Shown piece after piece: positions 36,086-45,024 of a stretch of DNA of 64,000 nt. This DNA is from Kosakonia quasisacchari (GTDB taxonomy: Bacteria > Pseudomonadota > Gammaproteobacteria > Enterobacterales > Enterobacteriaceae). Made by a program: the position numbers and the translations under genes. The stretch covers positions 1-64,000 of the forward strand of contig NZ_SJOP01000013.1 in NCBI RefSeq assembly GCF_004331415.1. The letters are read 5' to 3'. Every line of letters begins with the position of its first letter. Position 1 is the stretch's first letter. The notes under the pieces were generated by a model. It was not told the origin of the DNA, did no database searches, and was given only the letters and a program-made list of their open reading frames with translations.

Positions 36086-37288
36086 ATGACGCATTTCTCT
36101 TTATCCCTTCGCAGCCTGGTTGCGGGCTCTGCGCTGTTGATGCTTTTCTCCCCTTCGTTGTACGCGGTGGAACAAACGCCGGGTGCGCCTCCGGTCGATG
36201 CGAGAGCATGGATCCTGATGGATTACGCCAGCGGCAAGGTGCTGGCAGAAGGTAACGCTGACGAGAAGCTCGATCCTGCCAGCCTCACAAAATTGATGAC
36301 CAGCTATGTGGTTGGTCAGGCGTTGAAAGCCGGAAAAATTCACCTCACCGATACGGTGACCGTCGGTAAAGACGCCTGGGCGACAGGCAACCCGGCGCTG
36401 CGCGGATCTTCGCTGATGTTCCTGAAACCTGGCGACCAGGTTTCCGTTGCCGATCTCAACAAAGGCGTGATTATCCAGTCCGGTAACGACGCCAGCATCG
36501 CCATCGCAGATTTCGTGGCGGGCAGCCAGGACTCATTCGTCAGCCTGATGAACAGCTATGCGCAAAAACTCGGTCTGACCAATACCACTTTTAAAACGGT
36601 ACATGGCCTGGATGCGCCAGGGCAGTTCAGTACCGCGCGCGATATGGCGCTGCTCGGTAAAGCACTGATTCATGACGTGCCGGATGAGTACGCCATTCAT
36701 AAGGAGAAAGAGTTCACCTTCAATAAGATCCGCCAGCCGAACCGTAACCGGTTGCTGTGGAGTACCGGTATGAATGTGGATGGCATGAAAACCGGCACCA
36801 CCGACGGTGCGGGTTACAACCTGGTAGCTTCAGCGACGCAGGGCAATATGCGCCTGATTTCTGTGGTGTTGGGCGCGAAAACTGACCGCATCCGTTTTAA
36901 TGAGTCAGAAAAATTGCTGACGTGGGGTTTTCGTTTCTTCGACACGGTGACCCCGATTAAACCCGACGCGACGTTTGTCAGCCAACGTGTCTGGTTTGGT
37001 GATAACAGCGAAGCAAAACTTGGCGCTGGTGAAGCGGGATCTATTACCATTCCTAAGGGGCAGATGAATAACCTGAAAGCCAGCTACACCTTGACACAGC
37101 CGGAACTGCAGGCGCCGCTGGCCAAAGGCCAGGTGGTGGGCACTATCGATTTTCAGTTGAACGGTAAAACCATTGAGCAACGCCCGCTGGTGGTGATGGA
37201 GGCGGTGGAAGAGGCCGGTTTCATCGGCCGGATGTGGGATTTTGTATTGCTGAAATTCCACCAGTGGTTTGGCGGCTGGTTCTCCTGA
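36086..37288 (+). CDS. dacC: D-alanyl-D-alanine carboxypeptidase DacC (PBP6)
   Basis: The start at [10 protein letters not shown] gives 400 residues, equal to E. coli DacC. It has a signal peptide (about 27 residues) and the penicillin-binding active-site motifs S66-x-x-K69 (SLTK), SGN and KTG. A C-terminal amphipathic membrane anchor ([17 protein letters not shown]) follows. It removes the terminal D-Ala from peptidoglycan stem peptides in the periplasm. Confidence 0.97.
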   Translation: MTHFSLSLRSLVAGSALLMLFSPSLYAVEQTPGAPPVDARAWILMDYASGKVLAEGNADEKLDPASLTKLMTSYVVGQALKAGKIHLTDTVTVGKDAWATGNPALRGSSLMFLKPGDQVSVADLNKGVIIQSGNDASIAIADFVAGSQDSFVSLMNSYAQKLGLTNTTFKTVHGLDAPGQFSTARDMALLGKALIHDVPDEYAIHKEKEFTFNKIRQPNRNRLLWSTGMNVDGMKTGTTDGAGYNLVASATQGNMRLISVVLGAKTDRIRFNESEKLLTWGFRFFDTVTPIKPDATFVSQRVWFGDNSEAKLGAGEAGSITIPKGQMNNLKASYTLTQPELQAPLAKGQVVGTIDFQLNGKTIEQRPLVVMEAVEEAGFIGRMWDFVLLKFHQWFGGWFS

Positions 37289-37294
37289 TACCCA

Positions 37295-37324
37295 ATTGAC
37301 CGTGCCCGATTGGGCGCGGTCAAT
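37295..37324. terminator. Bidirectional terminator between dacC and deoR
   Basis: ATTGACCG-T-GCCC, loop GATT, GGGC-G-CGGTCAAT forms a stem of about 13 pairs that overlaps the deoR stop codon. It serves both convergent genes. Confidence 0.8.
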
Positions 37325-38078
37325 AGAGCAACGTTATCTGATTTTTTTTTGCTTCGCTCTCCAGCGCCTCGTCGGGGCGGCAGTCGCTGACCAGCACGTC
37401 AAAGCGGCTTAATGCCCCCATGCATGCCGAACGCACTTTCCCGAACTTGCTGTGATCCACCACCAGAACATGGTATTGCGCGCTGGCCATCGCCCAGTGC
37501 TTTACCGGCAACTCTTCCAGATTAAAACAGGTCGCGCCCTGCTCGGCATGCACACCCGCCGCCGAATAAAAGGCGATATCCGGGCGCAGATTGTTCAGCG
37601 TTTCGTTGAAGTTCAACGGCTTGAAAATAGCGTTGCTGGCGTGAAATTCACCACCGCTGAGAATGGCGCGGCACTGCGGTTTTTCCTGTAACGCCAGAAA
37701 GGTGTTCAGGGAGTAACAGACGCCGGTGAAGGGCTGATCGTCCGGGATCGCCTCGATAATCCATGGTGTGGTGGTGCCGCAATCGAAAAAGGCCATCTGA
37801 TGCGCTTTTAACAGGGAGGCGGCGAGTTTTGCCGCGTGACGCTTCTCTTCTACCAGCCGATTTTTTTGGTCACTTAACAGATAATGGCTGGCGGAGCGCG
37901 GCTCCAGTACGATGTAACCACCCAGCAGCACTACCGGCGCGCTGTTGGCGCTGAGATCGCGGCGAATGGTCATTTCAGATACGCCAAGCAGCGTCGCCGC
38001 CTCTTTGAGGTGCAGTTTATCGCTGCGCTTGAGCGCCGCCAGCAATTGGCCTATCCGTTCGTCGCGTCTTGTTTCCAT
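37320..38078 (-). CDS. deoR: Deoxyribose operon repressor DeoR
   Basis: The start at METRRDERIGQLL gives 252 residues, equal to E. coli DeoR. The N-terminal helix-turn-helix (LKEAATLLGVSEMTIRRDL) and the sugar-phosphate sensing domain (FFDCGTTTPWIIEAI, SLNTFLAL) are intact. It represses nucleoside catabolism genes (deoCABD, nupG) and responds to deoxyribose-5-phosphate. Confidence 0.97.
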   Translation of the reverse strand: METRRDERIGQLLAALKRSDKLHLKEAATLLGVSEMTIRRDLSANSAPVVLLGGYIVLEPRSASHYLLSDQKNRLVEEKRHAAKLAASLLKAHQMAFFDCGTTTPWIIEAIPDDQPFTGVCYSLNTFLALQEKPQCRAILSGGEFHASNAIFKPLNFNETLNNLRPDIAFYSAAGVHAEQGATCFNLEELPVKHWAMASAQYHVLVVDHSKFGKVRSACMGALSRFDVLVSDCRPDEALESEAKKNQITLLY

Positions 38079-38089
38079 AATTCCCCTGA

Positions 38090-38118
38090 ATAAAAGAAAG
38101 CCCTGCATTGAGCAGGGC
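38090..38118 (-). terminator. ybjG terminator
   Basis: On the minus strand GCCCTGC-TCAAT-GCAGGGC is followed by TTTCTTTTATT, between ybjG and deoR. Confidence 0.85.
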
Positions 38119-38143
38119 GTTCATATTACCTTTGCCTGGTGGC

Positions 38144-38752
38144 TTAGTCACGTACCCAGCCGCGGCGAATCAGCATGGCGAAACAGGCGCGATAGATCTG
38201 TTGCACACTGTGGTAGAGCGTAGGGCCAAAGCCTTGCCAGAGGATTTGCGCGGACAAACAGCCGCCGATGCCAACCAGCAGCGCGCCGAGCATATCCAGC
38301 GGCCAGTGCACACCAAGATAAATACGTGACCAGGCGATGGTCAGCCCGATGACCATCAACAGCGCGCCCGACCATAGACGGTGCCAGGCAAGGAAAGCCA
38401 CCGCAAAGGTGAAGATCACCGTACCGTGATCGCTCGGGAAGGAGCTATCCGCCGCGTGGTGCAGGAAGTTGTAGCCGACGCGATCGGCAAAGGGACGATC
38501 GTGCGGGAAAAAATGCCCCAGTAACGCCGAATAACAGAGACTGACCAACATCGCCAGGGTGACTTTAATCACCAGTTGACGCTGTGCGTTCACCTGCTCG
38601 CGTGGACCCCATAGCCAGAGGCCAACCGCCAGCAGCGGCACAATGCTGATTAAATCGCTGGCGGCAAAATCGGCAAACGCAATCAGCCAGCGCGGAGAGT
38701 CTGGCGTGGCGTTAATCCAGTAGAACAGGGTGTAATTCAGGCTCTCTAACAT
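38144..38752 (-). CDS. ybjG: Undecaprenyl-diphosphate phosphatase YbjG (PAP2 family)
   Basis: The 202-residue inner-membrane protein (198 in E. coli) has the PAP2 phosphatase motifs: KxxxxxxRP-like segment around HDRPF, SFPSDHGT and SRxYLGVHWPLD. It recycles the undecaprenyl carrier lipid by dephosphorylation. It ends with IRRGWVRD as in E. coli and precedes deoR on the same strand. Confidence 0.95.
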   Translation of the reverse strand: MLESLNYTLFYWINATPDSPRWLIAFADFAASDLISIVPLLAVGLWLWGPREQVNAQRQLVIKVTLAMLVSLCYSALLGHFFPHDRPFADRVGYNFLHHAADSSFPSDHGTVIFTFAVAFLAWHRLWSGALLMVIGLTIAWSRIYLGVHWPLDMLGALLVGIGGCLSAQILWQGFGPTLYHSVQQIYRACFAMLIRRGWVRD

Positions 38753-39026
38753 ACGCTTGTTACTCTTTGATTAAACAATCTACATTGACGCGAAAGCGCC
38801 CACCTTAAAAGCGGCATGGTTAACGGTAAAGCGGTTTTGTCTTACTCATCTGAGAGTTAGACGATTCCTGGAGTGAACCACAGAGGGCGTATAGTACGGA
38901 GGGGGACTTAAGTGAACCTTAAACGAACTGAAATGTGCTTTATTTAATGTGTGACAGAGAATTTCCTATCGCGGCAAAGCGGCTTTGATTACACTCTGCG
39001 CGATTTTTCATAGATGAAGAGATTGC

Positions 39027-40259
39027 ATGCAAAACCATACCTTAACTGGCCAACGTCTGGGACGACGGGCGCTACTGTTTCCCCTCTGCCTGGTGCTTTA
39101 CGAATTTTCCACCTATATCGCCAACGATATGATCCAGCCCGGCATGTTGGCCGTGGTGGAGCAGTACAACGCTGGCATTGAGTGGGTACCGACCTCCATG
39201 ACCGCTTACCTTGCGGGCGGCATGTTTTTGCAATGGCTGCTGGGGCCGCTGTCGGATCGCATTGGCCGCCGCCCGGTGATGCTAACCGGCGTGGTGTGGT
39301 TTATCGTCACGTGCCTGGCAACACTGCTGGCGCAGGATATTGAGCAGTTCACATTGCTGCGGTTTTTACAGGGTATTAGCTTGTGCTTTATTGGCGCGGT
39401 AGGTTACGCGGCGATTCAGGAATCGTTCGAGGAAGCGGTGTGTATCAAAATCACCGCGCTGATGGCAAACGTGGCGCTGATAGCGCCGCTGCTCGGTCCG
39501 CTGGTGGGGGCCGCGTGGGTGCATGCTGCACCGTGGCAGGGGATGTTTGTCCTTTTCGCGTTGCTGGCGGCGTTCTCCTTTTTTGGTCTGCAACGGGCGA
39601 TGCCGGAGACGGCTACGCGGCTGGGTGAAAAGCTCTCTTTTAAAGCGCTGTGGCGCGACTACGCAGAAGTGATGAAGAACCTGCGTTTTGTTGCTGGAGC
39701 GTTGGCGACAGGTTTTGTCAGCCTGCCATTGCTGGCGTGGATTGCCCAGTCGCCGATCATTATCATCAGCGGCGAGCAACTGAGTAGTTATGAATACGGC
39801 TTGTTGCAGGTGCCGATATTTGGCGCGCTGATTATTGGTAACCTGGTGCTGGCGCGTCTGACGTCTCGGCGTACCGTGCGCGCGTTGATCATTATGGGCG
39901 GCTGGCCAATTATGGCCGGGTTGCTGCTGGCGGCTGGCGCTACTCTCGCCTCTTCGCATGCCTATTTGTGGATGACAGCCGGGCTGAGTCTGTACGCGTT
40001 TGGTATCGGGCTGGCGAATGCCGGGCTGGTGCGTCTGACGCTGTTTGCCAGCGACATGAGTAAAGGCACCGTTTCGGCAGCGATGGGCATGTTACAGATG
40101 TTTATTTTCACCGTCGGTATCGAAATCAGTAAACATGCCTGGCTGAGCGGCGGCAATGGCTTGTTCAGCTTCTTCAACCTGGCTAACGGTGTGCTGTGGC
40201 TGGGCTTGATGGTGGTGTTTCTGCGTGATAAACGGGTAGGGAATTCGCTGGAAGGATAG
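39027..40259 (+). CDS. mdfA: Multidrug efflux transporter MdfA (MFS)
   Basis: The 410-residue protein has 12 membrane spans and is nearly identical along its length to E. coli MdfA/Cmr, including Glu26 and Asp34 in helix 1 ([12 protein letters not shown]), which bind substrate and protons, and the motif [13 protein letters not shown]. It exports chloramphenicol, lipophilic cations and also Na+/K+ in exchange for protons. It is monocistronic. E. coli ybjH and ybjI, which follow there, are absent. Confidence 0.97.
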   Translation: MQNHTLTGQRLGRRALLFPLCLVLYEFSTYIANDMIQPGMLAVVEQYNAGIEWVPTSMTAYLAGGMFLQWLLGPLSDRIGRRPVMLTGVVWFIVTCLATLLAQDIEQFTLLRFLQGISLCFIGAVGYAAIQESFEEAVCIKITALMANVALIAPLLGPLVGAAWVHAAPWQGMFVLFALLAAFSFFGLQRAMPETATRLGEKLSFKALWRDYAEVMKNLRFVAGALATGFVSLPLLAWIAQSPIIIISGEQLSSYEYGLLQVPIFGALIIGNLVLARLTSRRTVRALIIMGGWPIMAGLLLAAGATLASSHAYLWMTAGLSLYAFGIGLANAGLVRLTLFASDMSKGTVSAAMGMLQMFIFTVGIEISKHAWLSGGNGLFSFFNLANGVLWLGLMVVFLRDKRVGNSLEG

Positions 40260-40285
40260 GGCGGCGCTCATCAAAGCGCCGCCCT
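40258..40285. terminator. Bidirectional terminator between mdfA and ybjJ
   Basis: A perfect 11-bp stem AGGGCGGCGCT / AGCGCCGCCCT with a 6-base loop, followed by GTTGT, lies between the convergent genes. Confidence 0.88.
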
Positions 40286-40289
40286 GTTG

Positions 40290-41492
40290 TCAGCAAGTTT
40301 CAGCTTGCGTTTCCGGGGCCGGTTTGGCGACCGCGCGGGCAACCAGGGCCGCAATCAACACCAGCCCCATCACCACCAACATGGCGCTACGCAGGCCGTA
40401 GTGCTCGCCGAGAAAACCGAGCAGCGGCGGGCCGACGAGAAACGCCAGGTAACCGGTGGTGGCGACCACGCTGACGCGGGTTGCCGCATCCGGGCCGGTA
40501 TCGCTGGCGGCGGAAATGGTCAGCGGGAAACCGAGTGACGCACCAAGCCCCCACAAAATCACTGAAATACCCGCCACCCATGCACTATCAACAAAGATAA
40601 TCAGCCCGATGCCCAACGCCCCCATCAGGGCGCTGGCGCGTACCACGGTGACCCGGCTGTAACGGTCAATAAACCAGCCGCCGGTAAATCGCCCGACAGT
40701 CATTCCAAGGGTGAAACCGGTATAGATAAGCGAGCCGGAAGTCGGGCTAAAGCCATGACCATCCACCATCAATAGCGGCAACCAGTCGTTGGCGGAACCT
40801 TCGGCAAATGCCATTGCCAGTACGACCACGCCAATTAGCAGCAGTTGTGTATCACGCCAGAACGGCTGCCCTTTTTTCCCGCGCGCTTTATCTTCGGCGG
40901 AGTCTTTGCCGGTGCCAGGCGGAATGGCGGAAATCGCCAGGGTAATGGGAACAATCGCCACCAGCGCTGCTGCCAGAATATGCCAGTTTGCCGCCAGCCC
41001 AATAGCGGTAACGCTCATACCAATTCCTGCGCCGACCAACGTGCCGAAGCTGTAAAAACCATGCATCATGGGCAGCACGGTTTTGCCCATTTCGCGCTCA
41101 ACCACTGCACCTTCGATGTTTATTGCCACTTCGCCCGCGCCCATGCTACCGCCGAAAAAGGCGAGGCCGACCGCAAACAACAGCGGGGAAGCGAACCACA
41201 GCGCGATACTCAGCAGCACCATCCCGATGACGCAAAGTGACATGCTGGCGAGGATCACTTTCCGTGCGCCAAAGCGCTTCACCAGCCAACCGGAGGAAAG
41301 AATGCCGCTCATCGAACCGACCGACAGACCAAACAGCACCACGCCCATTTCTGCGGTGGAGACCGATAAAATATCGCGGATCGCTGGCGTTCGCGTGGCC
41401 CACGACGCCATTAATAGCCCCGGTATAAAAAAGAAGGTAAACAGCGCCCACAAGCGATGTTGCAGGGCTTTTCGCGATGCATTGGTTGTCAT
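40290..41492 (-). CDS. ybjJ: Inner-membrane MFS transporter YbjJ
   Basis: The 400-residue major facilitator protein (402 in E. coli) has twelve hydrophobic segments, e.g. [26 protein letters not shown] at the start, and [11 protein letters not shown] in the loop after helix 2. The substrate is unknown. It is divergent from rcdA across 80 bases that hold a TGTACA-type palindrome, so RcdA probably regulates it. Confidence 0.93.
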   Translation of the reverse strand: MTTNASRKALQHRLWALFTFFFIPGLLMASWATRTPAIRDILSVSTAEMGVVLFGLSVGSMSGILSSGWLVKRFGARKVILASMSLCVIGMVLLSIALWFASPLLFAVGLAFFGGSMGAGEVAINIEGAVVEREMGKTVLPMMHGFYSFGTLVGAGIGMSVTAIGLAANWHILAAALVAIVPITLAISAIPPGTGKDSAEDKARGKKGQPFWRDTQLLLIGVVVLAMAFAEGSANDWLPLLMVDGHGFSPTSGSLIYTGFTLGMTVGRFTGGWFIDRYSRVTVVRASALMGALGIGLIIFVDSAWVAGISVILWGLGASLGFPLTISAASDTGPDAATRVSVVATTGYLAFLVGPPLLGFLGEHYGLRSAMLVVMGLVLIAALVARAVAKPAPETQAETC

Positions 41493-41539
41493 AGCTTCAC
41501 ATCAAACAGTGAAAAGGTGAGACAACACTAGCAAGGAAG

Positions 41540-41553
41540 TGTACATTTGTACA
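41540..41553 (+). promoter_or_regulatory. Candidate RcdA (TetR-type) operator
   Basis: TGTACATTTGTACA, two TGTACA hexamers separated by TT, forms a palindrome in the short ybjJ-rcdA intergenic region, where an autorepressor of the TetR family would bind. Confidence 0.5.
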
Positions 41554-41572
41554 TAAATGAGTGAGAGGATCT

Positions 41573-42115
41573 ATGGCCCGAAGACCCAACGACCCGCAGC
41601 GGCGTGACCGCATTCTGCAAGCGACGCTGGATACCATTGCTGCACATGGGATTCAGGCAGTAACGCACCGCAAAATCGCCAGCTGTGCTGATGTGCCGCT
41701 GGGTTCAATGACCTATTACTTTTCCGGCATCGAAGCGTTATTAGAAGAAGCTTTCAGCCTGTTTACCCGGCAGATGTCGGCGCAATATGCCGCTTTTTTC
41801 GACGGTGTTGACAGTCAGGCAAAAGCCTGTGAGGCGCTAACCGAACTGATTTACAGCGCCCAGGTAACCACTGCGCGCAATATGGAACTGATGTACCAGC
41901 TGTATGCATTTATGAGCCGCCAGCCCACGCTGAAAAGTGTGATGCAAGACTGGATGTGCGCCAGCCAGGCTACGCTGGAGCGCTGGTTCGAACCGATGAC
42001 GGCGCGTGCGCTGGATGCGTTTATCGAAGGAATGACGCTGCATTTTGTGGTTGATCGCGCACCGCTGAGCCGCGAAACCATTCGCTTAATGGTTGGGCGT
42101 CTCGCCGGGCAGTGA
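41573..42115 (+). CDS. rcdA: TetR-family regulator RcdA (YbjK)
   Basis: The start at [15 protein letters not shown] follows GAGAGGAT and gives 180 residues (178 in E. coli). The TetR helix-turn-helix is at about residues 25-50 ([24 protein letters not shown]). In E. coli RcdA stimulates csgD and other stress and biofilm genes. Its last 30 bases overlap the convergent ComB-like gene. Confidence 0.93.
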   Translation: MARRPNDPQRRDRILQATLDTIAAHGIQAVTHRKIASCADVPLGSMTYYFSGIEALLEEAFSLFTRQMSAQYAAFFDGVDSQAKACEALTELIYSAQVTTARNMELMYQLYAFMSRQPTLKSVMQDWMCASQATLERWFEPMTARALDAFIEGMTLHFVVDRAPLSRETIRLMVGRLAGQ

Positions 42116-42832
42116 GCGGTACGCGTTGTCGATTAATGCGCAGGCGCGATGGCTTGCGTCAAGAGCGAGACACAGTTCAACGTCCGCTGAAAAACCCCGT
42201 GCGTGGAGTTCATTGGCGGATGCGCAGTAACAGAGATCGCTGAACACGCAGCCCTGAAATGCTGCCTTTGCCGCTTGCGCTTCGGGCGATAGCTTACGTT
42301 CACCAAGTGCGGCGATAATTGCGCCCGCTGCCAGATAATCCTCCACCGCCGGGCGCAGGCTGCCATCCGGCCAGCGTTCCCCTGCCGGGATCAGCAAAAT
42401 GCGCTCAAAACCTGCACACGCTTTTGCGGTCGCCAGTCGATTACGAAAACACCCGCTAAACACCGCTGCGCCGAAATCGCGTGCTTTAAACGAAAGGGTG
42501 GAACCGTTAGGTGAGGGGAGCACCAGCCGGTGTCCGGCGGGAATAGGCAGTAATGAGGCGGGCGAGAGCGTATATTTGCCACCGGCAAAGGTGCGATTGA
42601 AGCTGGCGACATCGGCATGGTTTTCTTGCGCGTAGCGCTGTGCGCTGGCATCTTTCCACGGCCACGGGTATATCAGCGCCTGGTTATCGGTGGCGATGCT
42701 AACGCACGTGGAGAATGACATCACGTCGACAATCACCACACAATCGGCTTCCCGCGCCAGGTGCTCCGCTGCGGCTAAACCCCACTCCAGCCTTACATCG
42801 AACGGGCTTTGGCTGTACCACTGTGCACACAT
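42086..42832 (-). CDS. ComB-like 2-phosphosulfolactate phosphatase family protein
   Basis: The 248-residue protein carries ComB-family motifs: [16 protein letters not shown] near residues 32-47, [13 protein letters not shown], and [25 protein letters not shown]. ComB dephosphorylates 2-phosphosulfolactate in coenzyme M synthesis in archaea. Enterobacteria lack that pathway, so the real substrate here is unknown. It lies 11 bases downstream of a small conserved gene on the same strand. It is not part of the E. coli order and was inserted beside rcdA. Confidence 0.85.
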   Translation of the reverse strand: MCAQWYSQSPFDVRLEWGLAAAEHLAREADCVVIVDVMSFSTCVSIATDNQALIYPWPWKDASAQRYAQENHADVASFNRTFAGGKYTLSPASLLPIPAGHRLVLPSPNGSTLSFKARDFGAAVFSGCFRNRLATAKACAGFERILLIPAGERWPDGSLRPAVEDYLAAGAIIAALGERKLSPEAQAAKAAFQGCVFSDLCYCASANELHARGFSADVELCLALDASHRACALIDNAYRSLPGETPNH

Positions 42833-42843
42833 TTTCTGCTCCT

Positions 42844-43062
42844 TTATTCCACGCGAAAAACATTGGGATGTTTTTCCGTTGCGGCCTCATGGAAAATATC
42901 CCCCAGCCAGCCAGGGATCTCCGCTTCGCTTAATTCACCGGGAATGATGATGTTATAAAGCCGCGAATGCTTGCCTTCGCTTCTGTCCACGCGGAACACC
43001 TGCCAGTCATCCGCCACGCGTTTTACACCAATATAACGGCCAAAAACATTATAAATCAGCAT
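42844..43062 (-). CDS. Small conserved protein (72 aa; resembles DUF7661 proteins)
   Basis: The compact 72-residue protein (VFGRYIGVKRVADDWQVFRV, then IIIPGELSEAEIPGWLGDIFHEAAT, then HPNVFRV) looks like the small DUF7661-type family seen in Proteobacteria. It has no membrane span or signal. It is the first gene of a two-gene unit with the ComB-like gene, whose start is 11 bases after its stop. Confidence 0.65.
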   Translation of the reverse strand: MLIYNVFGRYIGVKRVADDWQVFRVDRSEGKHSRLYNIIIPGELSEAEIPGWLGDIFHEAATEKHPNVFRVE

Positions 43063-43187
43063 TGTGGGGCTCCTTGCAGTGTCGGGCGATCGTTAAAAAA
43101 GAGCACAATGAAAAACAAGGTGCTGGCGATCGCTTAAGTATTAATGCAAAAATAGGAAATTCAAACAAGCTGTTGAAAAGGAATAGA

Positions 43188-43652
43188 ATGTTGTTAAACA
43201 CCGTAATGTGGCTGATATCCGTGGCCGCGTTTTTCGCCTGGATCTTTGGTATCACTTTAAAAAATACCTTTGCCACAAATGCGAAACATTTTGGCCTTTT
43301 TCTGCTGGTGCATCTGATGTTGAGCGGTGCCGCCATTATGTTGAAAAAGCACGGTGTTGCGGGTGTTAGCAGAGACTCCGGCCCGTGGGTGTTTACCGGT
43401 CTCAGGTTGTTTTTGAAGTGTTATATGGCGTTTGCAATGATCATAACGGTGAGTTTTTTCTTTGGACTTATCAGCAAAGGTGCGCAACAGATGACGCACT
43501 TTCATAAAACCTATAACGCCGCCAATCTGCACCGCAACCCGCTTAAATTCTACCTGCGCCGTGAATCGGGGATTGTATGGGCATACGGGCTCTGCTTTTT
43601 AGCGGGGGGTGTTTATGTGTTGTGGGCGATATGGTTTCGCGTAGCGTTTTAA
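43188..43652 (+). CDS. Uncharacterised membrane protein (154 aa)
   Basis: The start at MLLNTVMWLI follows AAAAGGAA; a longer frame reaching back to 43062 is possible but lacks support. Four hydrophobic helices are visible (about residues 3-22, 32-48, 68-92 and 130-150), with a basic loop before the last. I recognise no family. It is divergent from the small conserved gene. Confidence 0.6.
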   Translation: MLLNTVMWLISVAAFFAWIFGITLKNTFATNAKHFGLFLLVHLMLSGAAIMLKKHGVAGVSRDSGPWVFTGLRLFLKCYMAFAMIITVSFFFGLISKGAQQMTHFHKTYNAANLHRNPLKFYLRRESGIVWAYGLCFLAGGVYVLWAIWFRVAF

Positions 43653-44047
43653 GACGTTTTTGGTTGCGATTGTTCAGCTGTCACTTTTTTGTCGATATCG
43701 ACAGATATTTTATGCGCGGCGTATAAACAGAATAGAATAATAATAAAATGTCCTAACTTTATCCCTCGCTGACTATTCATAATAGAAATTACACATGCAA
43801 AAGAAAATAACGGCGTAAGCGATGAATATCATGGTGCTACAATTATGATCATGCGTGTGAATTTTTTACCGAATTAAACCATGCTATAACACTTAAAAGA
43901 ATAACGTGCCATGCCAGTAAGGTTAGCTCCTTTGCTTATGCCTAATGTGTGTGCTAAGCCCTTGTTGGTTATAGGTTATAGGTTATAGATTATAGGTTAT
44001 TGTTATTAAAGTGATTTCTCACTCTTGAACAAAACATTGGAATTGGC
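43653..44047. other. AT-rich intergenic region with no gene
   Basis: About 395 AT-rich bases between the membrane-protein gene and the acetyltransferase gene. Apart from the heptamer tandem repeat at 43967-44001 I see no coding frame or RNA signature. Confidence 0.6.
43967..44001. repeat. Five tandem copies of a GGTTATA heptamer
   Basis: Three exact units GGTTATA (43967-43987), then GATTATA and GGTTATT. A simple repeat of this sort can change copy number by slippage. It is about 50 bases beyond the stop codon of the acetyltransferase gene. Confidence 0.85.
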
Positions 44048-44623
44048 TTAGCTCTGTGTTTTGTTAGTAACAATATGAATTGTTTTTTTAGTATATACGG
44101 TAACATCGTCGGGAATATTTTTATTAACAAAAGACATTGCGCCAACAATTACGTTATTACCAATGCGAATCTGATCAGCAATAATGCAGGAATTAGCACC
44201 GACGCTAACGTTGTCACCAATAATAATTGATATGGGTTCCTTTGTAACATTTGTGCCTGTAATACCAATGGTGGTGTTTTGTCTGATGCGAAAGCTATGG
44301 CCGATAACCACTTCTCTGTTGATCACAATCCCCTGATGATGAGAAATCACTAATCCAGGTCCAATCTGGGCTCCCAACTGGATTTCAGTACCGTATTTTA
44401 AAGTTAACTTTCTGTTCAAATTTTCCGCACGCTGACGAAGAAAGCTGTTACCGGAACTGTGCCAGTAAGCAGCGATTCGCCACCAAAAATTAAATCGCCG
44501 TCTCGGACATTTAATCGCTTTGTGCAGCACTCGTAACCACGTAAATGGTTTGTTATTCATCATTACTTCGTGGCGTAAACATTCGCGGAGGTGTTCAGCC
44601 CTTGTTTTTTTATCATTCTCCAT
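44048..44623 (-). CDS. Hexapeptide-repeat acyltransferase (serine acetyltransferase-like)
   Basis: The 191-residue protein has a helical N-terminal third and a left-handed beta-helix of hexapeptide repeats (IQLGAQIGPGLVISHHQGIVIN, VVIGHSFRIRQNTTIG, IIIGDNVSVGANSCIIADQIRIGNNVIVGAMSFV). The His-His pair in ISHHQGIVIN is the usual active-site position in SAT-like enzymes that decorate surface polysaccharides. It is AT-rich, stands alone, and is absent from the E. coli order, so it is probably acquired. The acceptor is unknown. Confidence 0.85.
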   Translation of the reverse strand: MENDKKTRAEHLRECLRHEVMMNNKPFTWLRVLHKAIKCPRRRFNFWWRIAAYWHSSGNSFLRQRAENLNRKLTLKYGTEIQLGAQIGPGLVISHHQGIVINREVVIGHSFRIRQNTTIGITGTNVTKEPISIIIGDNVSVGANSCIIADQIRIGNNVIVGAMSFVNKNIPDDVTVYTKKTIHIVTNKTQS

Positions 44624-44879
44624 AATCTATCCATTATTGTGCATAAAAGCAGAGAATGTATAAACAGTACAGTACAAATGCAACATCCGCGGCAGCAACA
44701 GTGCATATATAGAGGAATGAGCTTGTACAGCTGTGTATGAATACCAGACGGATAGGGAAAACGGGGGCTACAGTTTAACGTCAGGGGGATAGAGAAAATG
44801 TTAATTTTCATTCTATTACGTTAAGTACTATCGCAGTTCATTTTCTGGCCAGTAATGGAGGTGGGGTGTTGCAGGCAAC

Positions 44880-44958
44880 AAAAAACCCATCAACCTTGAA
44901 CCTAAGCGGCGGGGTTGATGGGCTCCACAAAATGGGGACATCAAAGAAAAGCAGTGGC
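44880..44958 (-). ncRNA. rybB: RybB small RNA (sigma-E-dependent, Hfq-binding)
   Basis: The 79-base sequence on the minus strand matches E. coli RybB nearly base for base: the 5' seed GCCACTGCTTTTCTTTGATG, the central CCCCATTTTGTGG, and the terminator stem CCCATCAACC / GGTTGATGGG with six terminal T residues. Only the terminator loop differs. RybB represses many outer-membrane protein mRNAs when sigma-E is active. It lies upstream of ybjL in the rcdA-ybjL interval, as in E. coli. Confidence 0.96.
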
Positions 44959-44963
44959 ACTAG

Positions 44964-44992
44964 TTATGACTGACGCCCCACAAAAAAGTTCT
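44964..44992 (-). promoter_or_regulatory. Sigma-E promoter of rybB
   Basis: On the minus strand AGAACTT, then 16 bases, then TCATAA, placed 5 bases before the RybB 5' end. It fits the sigma-E consensus (GGAACTT ... TCAAA-like) and the known E. coli promoter. Confidence 0.85.
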
Positions 44993-45024
44993 GCGCATAG
45001 CTGAAATATTTCTCAGCTTCAGAC

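Noticed and set aside
43967..44001. CRISPR-like array
   Set aside because: The units are 7 bases long without spacers, a simple tandem repeat; no cas genes are in the window.
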